In this document: piece by piece, positions 54,615-64,000 of the stretch
Layout: each line of letters starts with the position of its first letter
Numbering within the stretch: the first letter of the stretch is position 1
Assembly: GCA_019722365.1 (NCBI GenBank)
Contig: JADFUC010002388.1
Location: 415,609 to 479,608, forward strand
Origin: Lithospermum erythrorhizon
Lineage: Eukaryota > Streptophyta > Magnoliopsida > Boraginales > Boraginaceae
Reading direction: 5' to 3'
DNA: 64,000 nt
Translations under genes and position numbers: made by a program
The notes under the pieces: generated by a model
Told to the model about the DNA's origin: nothing
Database searches by the model: none
What the model saw: only the letters and a program-made list of their open reading frames with translations

Positions 54615-55705
54615 TGTAATGACTCCGCCTGTGGCCTCGAAGTTGGGACCGCCATCAACTCAGTATAATCGTAGTCACCAACGACGGATAACAATAAAAA
54701 TGACTTCTTCTTCACATCATAAATAAAACAATATATAATCCTCATTCCATCGCGAATCCAACCAATAGTACAACAACATGTAAATCATAATATAAATACA
54801 CATCAAACAATTTGTTATACAACTCGAGTCAATAATAATTATATACAATGTAAAACTTCAAGAAAGATAAAAAATGACCGCTGAGGTCCTCAAGCCAATT
54901 ATCGCCATCTTCGCGTACGCAAATTTACCGGCCAACGCATCTCGGTCATTCGAATAACCTGTGCATGAAACCATAGGAAAAAATAGGAAGTCACTAAAAG
55001 TCGAAGTTGAAAATAAATATCACGTATTAACCCACTGTCCACGAATAATAATAGTTTAGATTCTCACCCATTTGTAGACTATATACCCCAAGAGTATTAT
55101 TTCATGTGTTACCTGTCACAAAATAAAACTTTTATTGCTTCTAACTAACACCGATAACCCACACTAATAACAACTTACTCATAGTACACCTTAATTACAA
55201 GAGTATTTATCCGTTATCCTTCAAGTATAGCTAATTCTCAATATAATATACACCTCAACCAATAATAATAACTTAAACATATATCTTAACCTCTCATAAC
55301 TCATGCATATACAACTCAATCACTTATCTTTGTAGTCTCACTTGGAAAGTACTACTCCCAATTTACAATCATACTCCTCCATGACAACCGATGTTCCTCA
55401 TAAGACCTTCCAAATATACGCATTTCTTAATACGACCGAAGAATATATCTTAAATCTCGGGATAACCTATACGGATTTATCTTCCCAAATTCTCCATTTA
55501 GTATAATGAACTTATTTACCTCAATGGTATCAGTGTCGTGGTTAGATCAAAACTTATATTCTAGCACATTTGAATTCAGTTTTTCCACCATATATAAAAT
55601 ATCATCAACATCATCGCATTAGCATAAACTTCGGTTTATAATTTCTGTACCTAATGTTCTCATTCCAAAGGTATCTTATCCATTAACCACTTAAGATAAT
55701 CAATA
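54615..55705 (-). mobile_element. Long LTR (5' LTR), truncated copy 3
   Basis: The first 1.09 kb from the LTR's 3' edge aligns with 49,070-50,165, with clustered small differences. Shared landmarks are AACTCGAG(A/T)CAATAATAATTA, TTTGTAGACTATATACCCCAAGAGTATT, CTCATGCATATACAACTCAATCACTTATC and ATCATCAACATCATCGCAT. Homology stops abruptly after CACTTAAGATA at about 55,700, so the rest of the LTR was lost. Confidence 0.75.
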
Positions 55706-55892
55706 ATATGATGTTCGGGTTGGAACATAAATTAATATATTGTTAATTTCGATCGGTGCCTAAAGAGTCACACACAACAACGAAACGAACTATAATTTAA
55801 TTATAACTTTCGATTTAAATAGAACCAGAGAAGAACACGCTAAATTCCAATAGTTGGAATCCAATCATGTGCTTAATTAAAATGGATGAGGG

Positions 55893-56774
55893 TGTCGAAA
55901 TCAATGAGAATCGATTCTTTTATTGTGTCCGCCATGACATCACAGATCAATTCATTTACCGGCTCGTTAACGAGATTATCTAACTTAGTGTTCAATTCTA
56001 GTAATTGTATATACGCGTGGGTTCTCATGATAATTTCTGCGGGTTATGAGCGACATTGATCTACTCATTAACGTTATAAATAATAGTAATTGGTCGATTA
56101 TTATTATTATACAACTTACTATTATCCGAGCCTGTATGTCACACACATACAATGATATTCGAATAATATTTCATGAATGAACAACGAGACTTGTATAATG
56201 GTAAAATGTATCTCTCAATATTTATATATTTGTCAAATATATGTTGATGAAACATCAACGTTAAACCTATGCTTAATCACTAATCAAATTGACGAATAAA
56301 TTTGATAAGTTGAGTCATAGTGACTTGCTAGGCTTCTTTAATTGACTTGTTATTAATTAAAATAGAATACCACTAGTAACTCATTATTTACTTAGAAGCT
56401 CATAACGGTTCAATTAAGTTAATCTAGTTAAACCGATTTAACGGTGGAATTTGGGACTTGTTATTTAAAAGCAGTGGATTAGGTTTTTTATCATAAGAAT
56501 CATAAAACTCTCCACCCCCTTCTAAGAAAGCCTCCATAGAGAAATTTGAAGAGTTTGTCTATTCCACTTATTTCATCTTCAAACTCTAGCAAGTTCAAGG
56601 CTTTCACGAGGCCGACAAGCAGGATTCGGGTTAGTTCGGGCTTCCTACAACGTAGTGATTCTCGTATTCATACATTTATATTTTGTAAGCTTAGATTAAT
56701 ATACATTAATTTGAGGATCCGGGGATCTATGAATTGGTGTTTATCAATGCTAAATTCATGCTCAGATTCTAACA
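55893..56774 (+). mobile_element. Copia-type solo LTR, copy 2, with perfect TSD
   Basis: Starts TGTCGAAATCAATGAG and ends GATTCTAACA. Its ends are imperfect inverted copies (TGTTRGAATC-type). The five bases before (55,888-55,892) and after (56,775-56,779) are both GAGGG, a perfect 5-bp target duplication. With no internal region attached, this is a solo LTR left by LTR-LTR recombination. It aligns with the copies at 15,978 and 62,725. Confidence 0.85.
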
Positions 56775-56779
56775 GAGGG

Positions 56780-58780
56780 ATAGAGATTCCTTAATGTTCT
56801 CTCTTCTCCACATAAAGATGCTCAATTTAGATAAGAACTGAAGGTTCGAACTCCTTATGTAGTAAATTGCTCGACTAGGATAGGGAGAAAATGAGGTGGA
56901 AGAGTTTCACTACATCTCTTTGAAAGCCTAGAAAGTAGGGCTCTTGAAGTGCCTATAAAGGTCATAATTAAATAAATCACTTGTACCAATTCTTCCAACT
57001 TGAAGTTGAGAATTCTCTCCCTCCTTCCTCCACAACTAAGAAAGGAAAATCCCTTGATTTTTTCTCTGTCAATCTCATCTACAATTTAATATTTTAAAGA
57101 GCTCTAGTAAAGTTCACTTGAGGCCCATTCATACGTTGGTGGACTATTCTTAGAGAAAATCAATGCTGACGTTCAGAAGTCCCATATATCTGTAAATTCC
57201 CTCAAGAAGCGTACACATTCGAATATTATTGGTTTTATATTGTTGGTGTAATCCTCGATTTCTAAGTATTTATAATCGTTATTTTAACTGCAAAACCCAA
57301 CACTTTTGAACTAGTCTTCTGCACTAGTCAGGATTATAGTAAAGATGCACTGATACATAACTAGTCTTCCGACTAGTGATACTAAATATTTGTCATCTCA
57401 GATTCTTTCTACCTCTTAATACCCTCGAATGTGGGTTATGTACTCTATTTGTGCCTTAAAAACCAAGACATCACCGATTTCATCTACTCGCTTCCGATTG
57501 TTAATACCATGATGACCGCGGGGGGCATCCATTTAATGCGGCACCACCGACAATCCATCACGAGAAATTCGACGGTGAAAATGTAGTCGGGTAGCAAAGA
57601 TCCAGCGTATCCACACACGTAGTACCTCACTCGACTTACCGGGATGAAACTCGCCGGGCCAAAGCAGAGTCGGAAGAATTATTCAAGAGGCATCATTGAC
57701 TGCACCACCCCTTTCATTATCCAAGCTTGGGATCCTCCATCAATATTATTCACAAGTCTTCTCGACTCAAAATATATCATTAGTATATCATATATTATAT
57801 TATATTGTGAATCATTGTCAAACTAATTAAGAAGCCATTCAATGAACTCCGGCGATAAATAAATATAGACTAAAATGTAGTCGGTCCAACTCACAAGCTT
57901 CTCATACCACCAAATCAAATCAAGAAAGAAAAGAATAAAGAAACACCAAAGAAGCATCAAGGAAGTTAGCAGCTGAACGCTTCTCATTTCTACTAACGCC
58001 CATCAAAACGGTAGGAGCTACAAGACTAAGACAGTAAAACCAAAAGGTACCTAAGAGCAAGTGGTCAAAGAAGACAAAGAAACATTTCCTAGCCCACTAA
58101 TACCATTAGAACCCATGGTTGCCGAGACCAAGGTGTTAATAATATTTGACGGAGTCTTGTAGACTATCAGGAGTATAAACACTAGAAATAAATATTTTCA
58201 CGTGCCTAAGTCTTCGTGGATCGCGCTTAAATATATCACGTTAGTTACCGATAAATCTTCAAGATTTAAATATTTGATAATTTTTTCTTTTGGAATCATG
58301 ACTGAAGAATCATTGATAATATGTGTAAAGATTATGTACTACAAATCGAATTGATATTATCAAATTCATCCTACCTATATCATCGCACACGCTTATCATC
58401 CTACGCATCTAATACTTCAATTAATTTATAAATAATTATGTAGGGTTTGTCTAACTAATGTATAAATGCGAATAATATACAATGTCTCATGGTCAATTTT
58501 GATCGAGCTAATATCCTAGTTACTACTTAATCACTCTACCACCGTAATAAATGCTCATATTTTAATTGAATAAAATGTTAAACAAATTAGTATGCTTAAT
58601 GAATTGCCAAATAATTTTCAATTGAAACTCTAATATTAAGCCAACAAATTAGTACGCTAACATATCAATAATACTATATGCATGATTGAAAAGAAATATA
58701 ATATTATGTCTTACTAATAAATAGCTTCCAGATGATTTAATATATATACCCTATGCCGTAATTAACAAATTTATATATAG
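56780..58780. other. Repeat-derived DNA upstream of the copia RT remnant
   Basis: Motifs CTAGTCTTCTGCACTAGTC (57,309) and ACTAGTCTTCCGACTAGTG (57,360) resemble those at 0.56-0.86 kb. A GC-richer segment at 57,480-57,700 shows no recognised domain. This may be the 5' part of the copia element whose RT follows, but no gag or integrase motif was found. Confidence 0.4.
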
Positions 58781-58799
58781 TTTCGACATTCCAACATGA

Positions 58800-61031
58800 T
58801 ACAATTTGAAAGTCGCTTTGCAAGACGAGAATTGGATCAATGCTATGCAGGAAGAATTGATGCAATTTGAAAGAAATGATATATAAGAATTGGTGTCACA
58901 TTCCAATGCACTCACAATGTCATCAGTAATAAAAGTGGGATTTTCTAAGAACAAATTTAAGAGGAACTTCGGAATGTTATCGAAATAAAGCTCGATGGTG
59001 GCTAAAGGACACTCAAAGTTGAAAGAATTAATTTTTAGGAGACATTTTCTTGTAGCGATTGAAGCAATCGACATTACTTGCCCTAGCATGTCTCTTAAAA
59101 TTCAAGTTGTATCAAATTGATGTCAAGACTACGCCTTGAACGGAATCGCAAAAGCAAGTTAAGTATATGCAACAACCCAAGTGATTTGAGGATGCTACTG
59201 CTCCGATCATGTACAAACCCAAGGCTTTGTATGGATTGAAACAAGTCAAGGGCTTGGTATGAATCTGCTGACCATATTTTGTTTGAATGGATATAAGCTC
59301 ATGAGGAGTCGATGCCAAATACTCTCTCTTCATAAAAAGTGGGAGAAAAATCAATCGATGGTTGCTCAAATCAAATATATGCCGATGACATTATTGGGGA
59401 GTGTCAAACCTATTGGTAAAATAGTTCATTCAACAGATGGAGGCTGAATTTGAAATGAGTATATGGAGAACTTAAACACTTCTAGGTATTCGGGGATAAG
59501 CTCAAATGGAGGACAACATATTTATCTCTCAGTCCAAGTATGCCAAGAATATTATGAAAAAGTTTGGACTTGAATCTGCAAAGTCAAAAAGAACTCCACT
59601 GGCAACTCATGTCAAGATTACTGTGTGGATGAAGATGGTGTTATAGATATCAAGAACTATAGAAGCATAACACAAATTGTGTTCCGGGTCGAGTCCGGGT
59701 CGTGTAAAGTAATATAATGAATAAGTACGAGTATCGTCTCACAAATTCCAATCTAATAAGTACTAGATCTATTCTTAATCCTTAATTAACTAATAATTAA
59801 ATAGTAAATTTTAAATCTAGATTACTTAACTAAATTATCAAGCAATTAAATTAGCTAATACTAAATGAACGCACAAAAGTGAATCTTACTTAATATTCGA
59901 AATATAGTCGACATGATTTACCTGATCGGCCGATTCAACTCACCTGTGTTTACTTATTACCATAACAAAGTATTCCTATACCATTGATATTAATTCGCTA
60001 ACACCAATTAAGTCTTCTAAGAAAACCAACTAGATCTCTGGGCGAGCAGCTTAAAATAGGAGATCTTATTAATAACACATGCTATTAAATTTATTACGAC
60101 ATTACCTATATCTCATGTATTGAAACATGTGTTCTCGATTATTAATTCGTAAGTGACAACCTGCCTCTAGCAATTAATCACTTATATGAATGTAATTTTA
60201 ATATTTATATCAAGATATTAAATACTAATTATACACACGACTATGAAACTAGAATTAAATTAACTCCAAGAAAATCAAATCATCCGATCCAACTACATCA
60301 TGGTCCCACTAATAATAAAATTAGTTCATAATAAAAAGACATCAATAAATACATGAAATTAATGGCATTCATCCTTAACAATAAAAATACTGAATTAAAA
60401 TTATTCGAACCAATTAAAAGTAATCAACTCCTACCAGGCACACATGTAATTAACTCCTCAATTGCTTTCGCCAAATTTTCCAATGGCGCGCCAAAAGCTC
60501 CAACAAAGATGATGACTTTTCTGTAAATTGCAGATATTCCTTTTTTACTCTAACTCCTCCTCTTTATAAAAGGCCATAACCTAATATTAATCTTTACCGA
60601 ATCACTTATTCTGGATCACGACTCATGTAAATTTTAAGTGGATCCGCCTCATACTAATTCAAAGTTCCCATTCCTTCACTTTAACCGATAATTGCCTAAA
60701 CTCAAATAAAAACGAAAAACAAGTGCAAAATTATATCGATTAAGGTAAAAATAACATCGCCTAATACGCAATTGTGGCCTCAAAAACACTATATAATAAA
60801 CACTTATCAAGAAGCATGATTGGAAATCTATTATATCTAATCAAGCAAGAGGCCAAGACAGCTCACTCTATTTCGAAGCTCAGGCATGATATCAAGCAGC
60901 CCCCAAGGAAATCCATCTAAAACTCTCAGGAAAGGATCATCAAATATGTTCAAGGTACTCTTAACCATGGATTGTTATATACTTTTGATACTAACAACTC
61001 TCTGTTGATATTTTGACGCCGACTGGCAGAA
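58800..61031 (+). pseudogene. Ty1/copia RT-RNase H remnant, split by an insertion
   Basis: Plus-strand pieces follow the order of copia polymerase: DENWINAMQEELMQFERND (about 58,820), KLYQIDVKT (59,106), a QPxGFEDA-like segment then a degenerate GLKQxxRAWY segment (59,180-59,260), a stretch ending SEFEMSxxGEL with FLG (59,440-59,500), ISQSKYAK and KKFGLESAKSKRTPLATHVKIT (59,530-59,620), then KNYRS. After a foreign insertion (59,669-60,809) the frame resumes with SMIGNLLY and an RNase H part (PKEIHLK, VQGTLNHGL, DADW). It ends where a gypsy LTR begins. Many stops and frame changes; inactive. Confidence 0.85.
59669..60809. mobile_element. 1,141-bp insertion with 8-bp target duplication, class unknown
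   Basis: AGAAGCAT occurs at 59,661-59,668 and 60,810-60,817. Removing the insert plus one copy restores uninterrupted copia reading (AGA AGC ATG ATT), so both edges are exact. The insert starts AACACAAATTGTGTTCCGGG and ends AATAAACACTTATCA, with no clear terminal inverted repeats, no coding frame and no poly-A end. Minus-strand reading TGATAAGTG...TGTGTT could suggest a solo LTR, but those have 5-bp duplications. An 8-bp duplication fits hAT, yet the termini do not. Confidence 0.8.
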
Positions 61032-61600
61032 TGTAAAGACCCGCCCCTAGGTCGTATGCCCGAGGTTAATCGCCATATCCCCGGACACTGCAGTCACCAC
61101 AATCGACGGATAACTCAAATTTAAAGACATCCGTCTCAAATAATCCAAAATACTATATAATGACAAGCAATGGGCTTTTAAGAAAAAAGAATCCATCGTT
61201 GTATTCCTAACCACAGAATAGCAACCAATGTACAACATGTCTCCTCATAACAAAAGTATCAACATGCAACGGTCAAAAATCCCAAAATAACAACAATATA
61301 GACAAATCCTAACTACAATCCAAATAAAAATAATTGCATCGGTGATCAATCGCCACCCGCCGGCCACCTAAGCTCTAAAGCACTCCATCACCCGAATGTG
61401 CCTCAAGACGAACAACACCACCTATCAACCTAGCATCGAAATGCCGCTTCATAGCGAATAGGGTATGTTCTTGCCTTAGCGAATATACATCTCAAGAACG
61501 AAATTAACCTCCAATCAATGATACTGCATCAACGTAGTCGATATTGCATAACCACACGATCCGATCAAATATGATTTAAACTTATCCAAAGCAAAACAAT
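61032..61600 (-). mobile_element. Long-LTR family, fragment (copy 4)
   Basis: Left edge TGTAAAGACCCGCCCC matches the edges at 1,142 and 54,615. CATCGAAATGCCGCTTCATAGCG near 61,434 matches AAATGAAATGCCGCCCATAGCG near 1,594. It interrupts the copia RNase H coding right after GACTGGCAGA. About 570 bp are recognisable before gypsy polymerase sequence begins. Confidence 0.6.
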
Positions 61601-62700
61601 GCTAGCACCTCTCAAGAGTAGTGTAATTACGCGGAGCATCATTGAAGGTTTTGCTCGCATAAGAAATTACCGAATATCTTCATCCTTTTGTCCGAGCACC
61701 GTGACTAACGACATAATCACTGCATCGCATTACATCAAATGGGCTTCGTCTAATCAAAGCGCAACGACCACCGGAGCGTAAATGTTTATGCTTCAATATA
61801 TTAAAAGCCCGTGACACACTCATTAGTCATACGGAAAGATGCATCCTTAACAAGCAAATCACATAAAGCAAGTTTAGAGATTTTGGAAAATCTCTGATGA
61901 AATGATAAAACCGGCGTGACCAAGAAACTTCTTACATCTTTGACACATTTTGGTGGAGGTAACTTTTCAATTATATCCACCTTTGCCTTATCAACTTATT
62001 CCTCTAAAGGAAATCTTAGACCTAGAACTATCCCTTCTTGAACCATAAAGCCGACACTTTTCCCAGCTCAAGACAAGATTAGTCTCCTCAACGCTTCATA
62101 ACAAGTCCAAGATTAATCAACACCATCAAAAGAAGATCCAAAAACGTAAAATCCATTCATAAAGACTCGATGCATTTCTCATCAAGTCGAGTAATGGACA
62201 TCATACATCACGAAATGTGGCCGAGCACAACATGGGCCCCAAAACTACATTCGCCTAAAAAGCGAATGTGCACTATACAGCCACCACAATTTGTTGTATC
62301 CTCAATATCCATCTAAAAGCAGAGAATGATACCTAAATAATTTCAGCATTTGATCAATAAATGGTAGAAGAAATGGTCCTTCCTAGTTACAACATTTAAC
62401 TTTCTAAGTCAATACACATCTATCCTACCAAGAGTTCTAGTGTGGGTATCGTTCATTTTATCATTTTTAACCACGCATTGCTCCCCTTTCTTTGGTACAA
62501 CTTAGCCTGACTCACCCAAGCACTTGTCCTCAAATAGATAAATTATACCCGCATCCGTATTGAGAATTTCAAATTTTACCACCCTTTTGAGATTTGGATT
62601 TAACGCCATCGAGGTCGACAAATGATTTGGCACTATCCTCAAGTAGTATTCGACGCATGCACAATCTAAGGGTTGGTAATCCCAATGTCTCGCTATCATT
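61600..62700 (-). pseudogene. Ty3/gypsy (Athila/Tat-like) RT-RNase H remnant
   Basis: Minus-strand pieces follow gypsy polymerase order: VVxKND and PTxT-like segments (62,470-62,440), a DHFxLPFIDQML-like piece (about 62,380), the segment just upstream of the catalytic Asp pair, then a degenerate MDDF at about 62,155 followed by FGSSFD, HAGFYxxFI (61,910), LLVKDASF (61,850), and an RNase H part with DKI and YASK..NDA..NYTT-like spellings (61,620-61,700). The acidic catalytic residues and most of the frame are damaged by stops and frameshifts. The lineage (Athila/Tat) is by similarity of these phrases. Confidence 0.75.
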
Positions 62701-62724
62701 CAAATGTCGTTTTTGTGTTTCCGT

Positions 62725-63724
62725 TGTTGAAATCAATGAGAATTGATTCCATTTATTATGCTCGCTGCGACAATCATGACACCATTTACCAAATAAGTTA
62801 AATATTTATTATCAAAAACTTATGTTCAACTTCTTAGTAATTGTAGACATTAGTGAAGTTCTCATGATAATTTAAGGGGTTATGAGTTTATCGCTAGATC
62901 TTACTATTAATCGTGATAATAACAGTAATTGGTCAATTATTATTATTATACAACTTACTATTATCTCAGCCTGGGCAGTCACACACATACAAATCTATGA
63001 TGGACTTATATTTCCATGTATGAAATTAAAGAGAATCAGATAATTGAGAAATGTATTTCTCAATTACAAGGGTTCTACATTTATGTAGAATATCTATCGA
63101 ATGAATGTAATCAATTAAATAGTTATTTAATGTTCGAGTAATTTTAGTATTTATCAATAACTTGAAAGATTATTGATATTTCACTCATTACTATTTAATT
63201 AAGCTTAACAAATAGTTTAACTCAATAGTAACTCACAGTGTTTTAACGAACTAATGTAGCTTACCCAGCTGCCTAATATTTTAATCTGCCGCTATCGCCT
63301 GTTTTCTAACTCACCCCATATAAGCAAACTCTTAGGCTTTTTTTCACAAGTTTTGAAAATCTTTTCATCAAAACCCTTAAAGTAGCCGCCTGTCGTAAAT
63401 TCTCCAAGAATTTTTCTGGGTTTTGGTTTTGCTCATCCTTTGCTTACTAGCATAAATCGGTTCTCGATTCAACCTCTCCTCGCGCGACCAACTGTAGATA
63501 TCATAATGATTGATATTACAACATTGAGCCGAGTGGAAGTCAAATTCAATGCTGTGAATTTGGAAGCGTGTGGAACTTTAGTGAATTAATCCGCCGCAAT
63601 GGGCATTTATTCATATATCAGAAATATAGTATAGTTTTTATTTAATAAATTTAGCAGTTATTTTAAGATCCCCTGAATTATGGAATTCGTATTTATAATT
63701 ACATATCCATACTTCATTCTTCCA
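62725..63724 (+). mobile_element. Copia-type LTR, copy 3
   Basis: Starts TGTTGAAATCAATGAGAATTGATTCC and contains TTATTATTATTATACAACTTACTATTATC. It aligns with copies 1 and 2. The end is diverged (ATTCTTCCA where the others have ATTCTAACA), so the right limit is approximate and the flanks give no convincing target duplication. It abuts the gypsy remnant on the left; no copia interior is attached. Confidence 0.7.
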
Positions 63725-64000
63725 TCGGCATCATGAGCCAAATTAAAGTTGCTTTACATTATTTATTTTATGCTTTTTTTATTTTTATCAATATTTATTT
63801 GATTAATTTTGTTCATATTTTATTGATAAATATATGATGAGAATAAATACCATGTTCTTTGATTATTGATTTACACATGTGTTACAAGTTTATGATGATG
63901 TATTATCATATTTTGTTAACATAGATTTTGTTTCATAAATTAAAAGGACGATTTAATTGGTTTTGTAGCAATACGTAACTGAACGCAGTTAGCCACTGAT
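63725..64000. other. AT-rich window end
   Basis: Nothing recognisable in this interval. Confidence 0.4.

Noticed and set aside
55893..63724. Full-length copia element bounded by the two LTR copies at 55.9 and 62.7 kb
   Set aside because: The left LTR has a perfect GAGGG duplication on its own two sides, so it is a solo LTR and not the 5' LTR of the downstream RT.

Overview
This is a stretch of plant nuclear chromosome, most likely from a eudicot. The genes are split by AT-rich GT-AG introns, no operon-like coding is present, and about half of the window is decayed transposable elements (Ty3/gypsy- and Ty1/copia-type LTR elements, PIF/Harbinger DNA elements, Stowaway/Tourist-like MITEs). I cannot name the species.

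Layout. About 1-11 kb is repeat-rich: a truncated copy of a very long LTR (1.14-3.9 kb), an internally deleted PIF/Harbinger element (4.6-5.7 kb) and a fuller relative (6.7-10.7 kb) with a dimeric tandem array between its two genes. A small intact single-exon gene with an OCTOPUS/DUF740-like Cys motif follows at 11.6-12.0 kb (minus). From 12 to 18 kb there are copia remnants and a solo LTR.

The gene-rich core is 18.2-44 kb. In order: a chloroplast phosphoenolpyruvate/phosphate translocator (PPT/CUE1 family, plus, with two damaged exons), a complete clade-3 glutamate receptor-like channel (GLR3, plus, 919 aa), a class I glutaredoxin of GRXC1 type (plus), a two-exon defensin-like secreted peptide (plus), and a six-exon single-domain Sec14/CRAL-TRIO protein resembling plastid CPSFL1 (minus). 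They are independent plant genes with no evident shared pathway, although two are predicted to act in plastids.

From 44 kb to the end the window is again almost all repeats. Noncoding retroelement-derived DNA lies at 45-49 kb. A minus-strand LTR element with a 3.6-kb LTR and only 2 kb of interior lies at 49.1-55.7 kb. A copia solo LTR with a perfect 5-bp target duplication is at 55.9-56.8 kb. A copia reverse-transcriptase remnant at 58.8-61.0 kb is split by a clean 1.14-kb insertion. A gypsy LTR plus RT/RNase H remnant follows at 61.0-62.7 kb, and a third copy of the copia LTR at 62.7-63.7 kb.

Exon borders were placed by eye from splice sites, reading-frame phase and family knowledge. The limits of old repeats are approximate. 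Several disruptions (two translocator exons, a glutaredoxin splice donor, CTG/CAG-context differences between repeat copies) could be consensus errors rather than biology; this is raised in the findings.
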